A stretch of DNA of 64,000 nt from Bugula neritina (lineage: Eukaryota; Bryozoa; Gymnolaemata; Cheilostomatida; Bugulidae). The stretch lies in contig OZ037773.1 of NCBI GenBank assembly GCA_964035545.1, forward strand, positions 1,122,751 to 1,186,750, read 5' to 3'. Every line of letters begins with the position of its first letter. Position 1 is the stretch's first letter. Shown here piece by piece: positions 63,901-64,000 of the stretch. The notes beneath the pieces are model-generated. The model was not told the origin of the DNA. It searched no databases and worked only from the letters and a program-made list of their open reading frames with translations. The position numbers and the translations under genes were made by a program.

Positions 63901-64000
63901 GAACGATATTCATTTCAAACCAGAACTAAATGATGCAAAAATAACAGTACTTTGTTTACTGTTTATTGTTTCGAAAAAGTTATAATAATTTAATAATAAA
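57908..64000 (-). CDS. CLHC1: Clathrin heavy chain linker domain-containing protein 1, 5' end beyond window
   Basis: Exons (minus): 63554-63699, 63243-63278, 62584-62717, 62125-62208, 61759-61864, 60797-61015, 60453-60627, 59910-60112, 59572-59674, 58447-58633, 57908-58072; phases agree and give about 518 residues. Human CLHC1 is near 586, so roughly 70 N-terminal residues lie past the right edge. The N-terminal part is coiled-coil ([44 protein letters not shown]). The middle has the clathrin-linker-like hairpin repeat [20 protein letters not shown], followed by helical repeats ([20 protein letters not shown]). The tail is serine-rich, ending ...TEQTY. The junction at 60797 uses GC (AAAT|GCAAGT) instead of GT, the only one fitting the phase. 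Function is poorly known; I infer a helical-repeat protein only from similarity. The 58634-59571 intron holds an open plus-strand stretch that I treat as noise. Confidence 0.87.
60120..60360. repeat. AT-rich minisatellite in a CLHC1 intron
   Basis: About eight irregular units of TATAATATAATGTGTATAGT plus AAGATAGTGT, 25-35 bp apart, between exons at 59910-60112 and 60453-60627. Confidence 0.85.

Overview
This is a stretch of an animal (metazoan) nuclear genome: AT-rich, intron-rich and heavy with repeats. Its genes have GT-AG introns and recognisable animal products: tubulin cofactor B, gephyrin, CLHC1, SLC46-type transporters and a Ly6-type GPI protein. tRNA-derived SINEs, LINE fragments and an LTR retrotransposon fit an invertebrate. 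I cannot name the phylum from sequence alone.

Layout. Bases 838-11272 hold one complete but broken Ty3/gypsy-type LTR retrotransposon. It has near-identical LTRs, a tRNA-Leu-type primer site, a TAGC target duplication, decayed gag-pol, and an extra zinc-finger-like ORF after integrase. Its RNase H region is split by a 2.6-kb inverted-repeat DNA element. At 11414-12075 follow an LTR-like promoter/hairpin and a LINE reverse-transcriptase relic. TBCB lies at 13125-16301 (minus, six exons). Bases 16302-25851 hold no recognised gene; they carry simple repeats, a 30-bp minisatellite of about 51 units, a LINE 3' fragment and a 468-bp tandem duplication.

Bases 25852-43853 form a cluster of two interleaved families. 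Three paralogous genes (two plus, one minus) share one architecture: exon 1 a single membrane segment, exon 2 a furin-type site, exon 3 a short cysteine-rich domain with pattern C-x7-C...C...C-x7-C near the C-terminus. All junctions are phase 0. I recognise no known family, and this is the most interesting item in the window. Among them are two intact tandem SLC46-like transporter genes (minus) and one short relic of a third copy, plus SINE copies, a 341-bp pure GT tract and a 7-bp-unit satellite.

Bases 44977-64000 hold conserved genes: gephyrin (15 coding exons found, minus, its first exon not found), a four-exon Ly6/uPAR-like GPI-anchored protein (plus), and CLHC1 (minus, 11 exons, running off the right edge).

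Functionally, gephyrin makes molybdenum cofactor and TBCB folds alpha-tubulin. The SLC46 pair should be membrane solute transporters. The cysteine family looks like membrane-tethered, protease-released ligand precursors. All splice models come from reading GT/AG sites, reading phase and protein similarity by eye; none is backed by transcripts.
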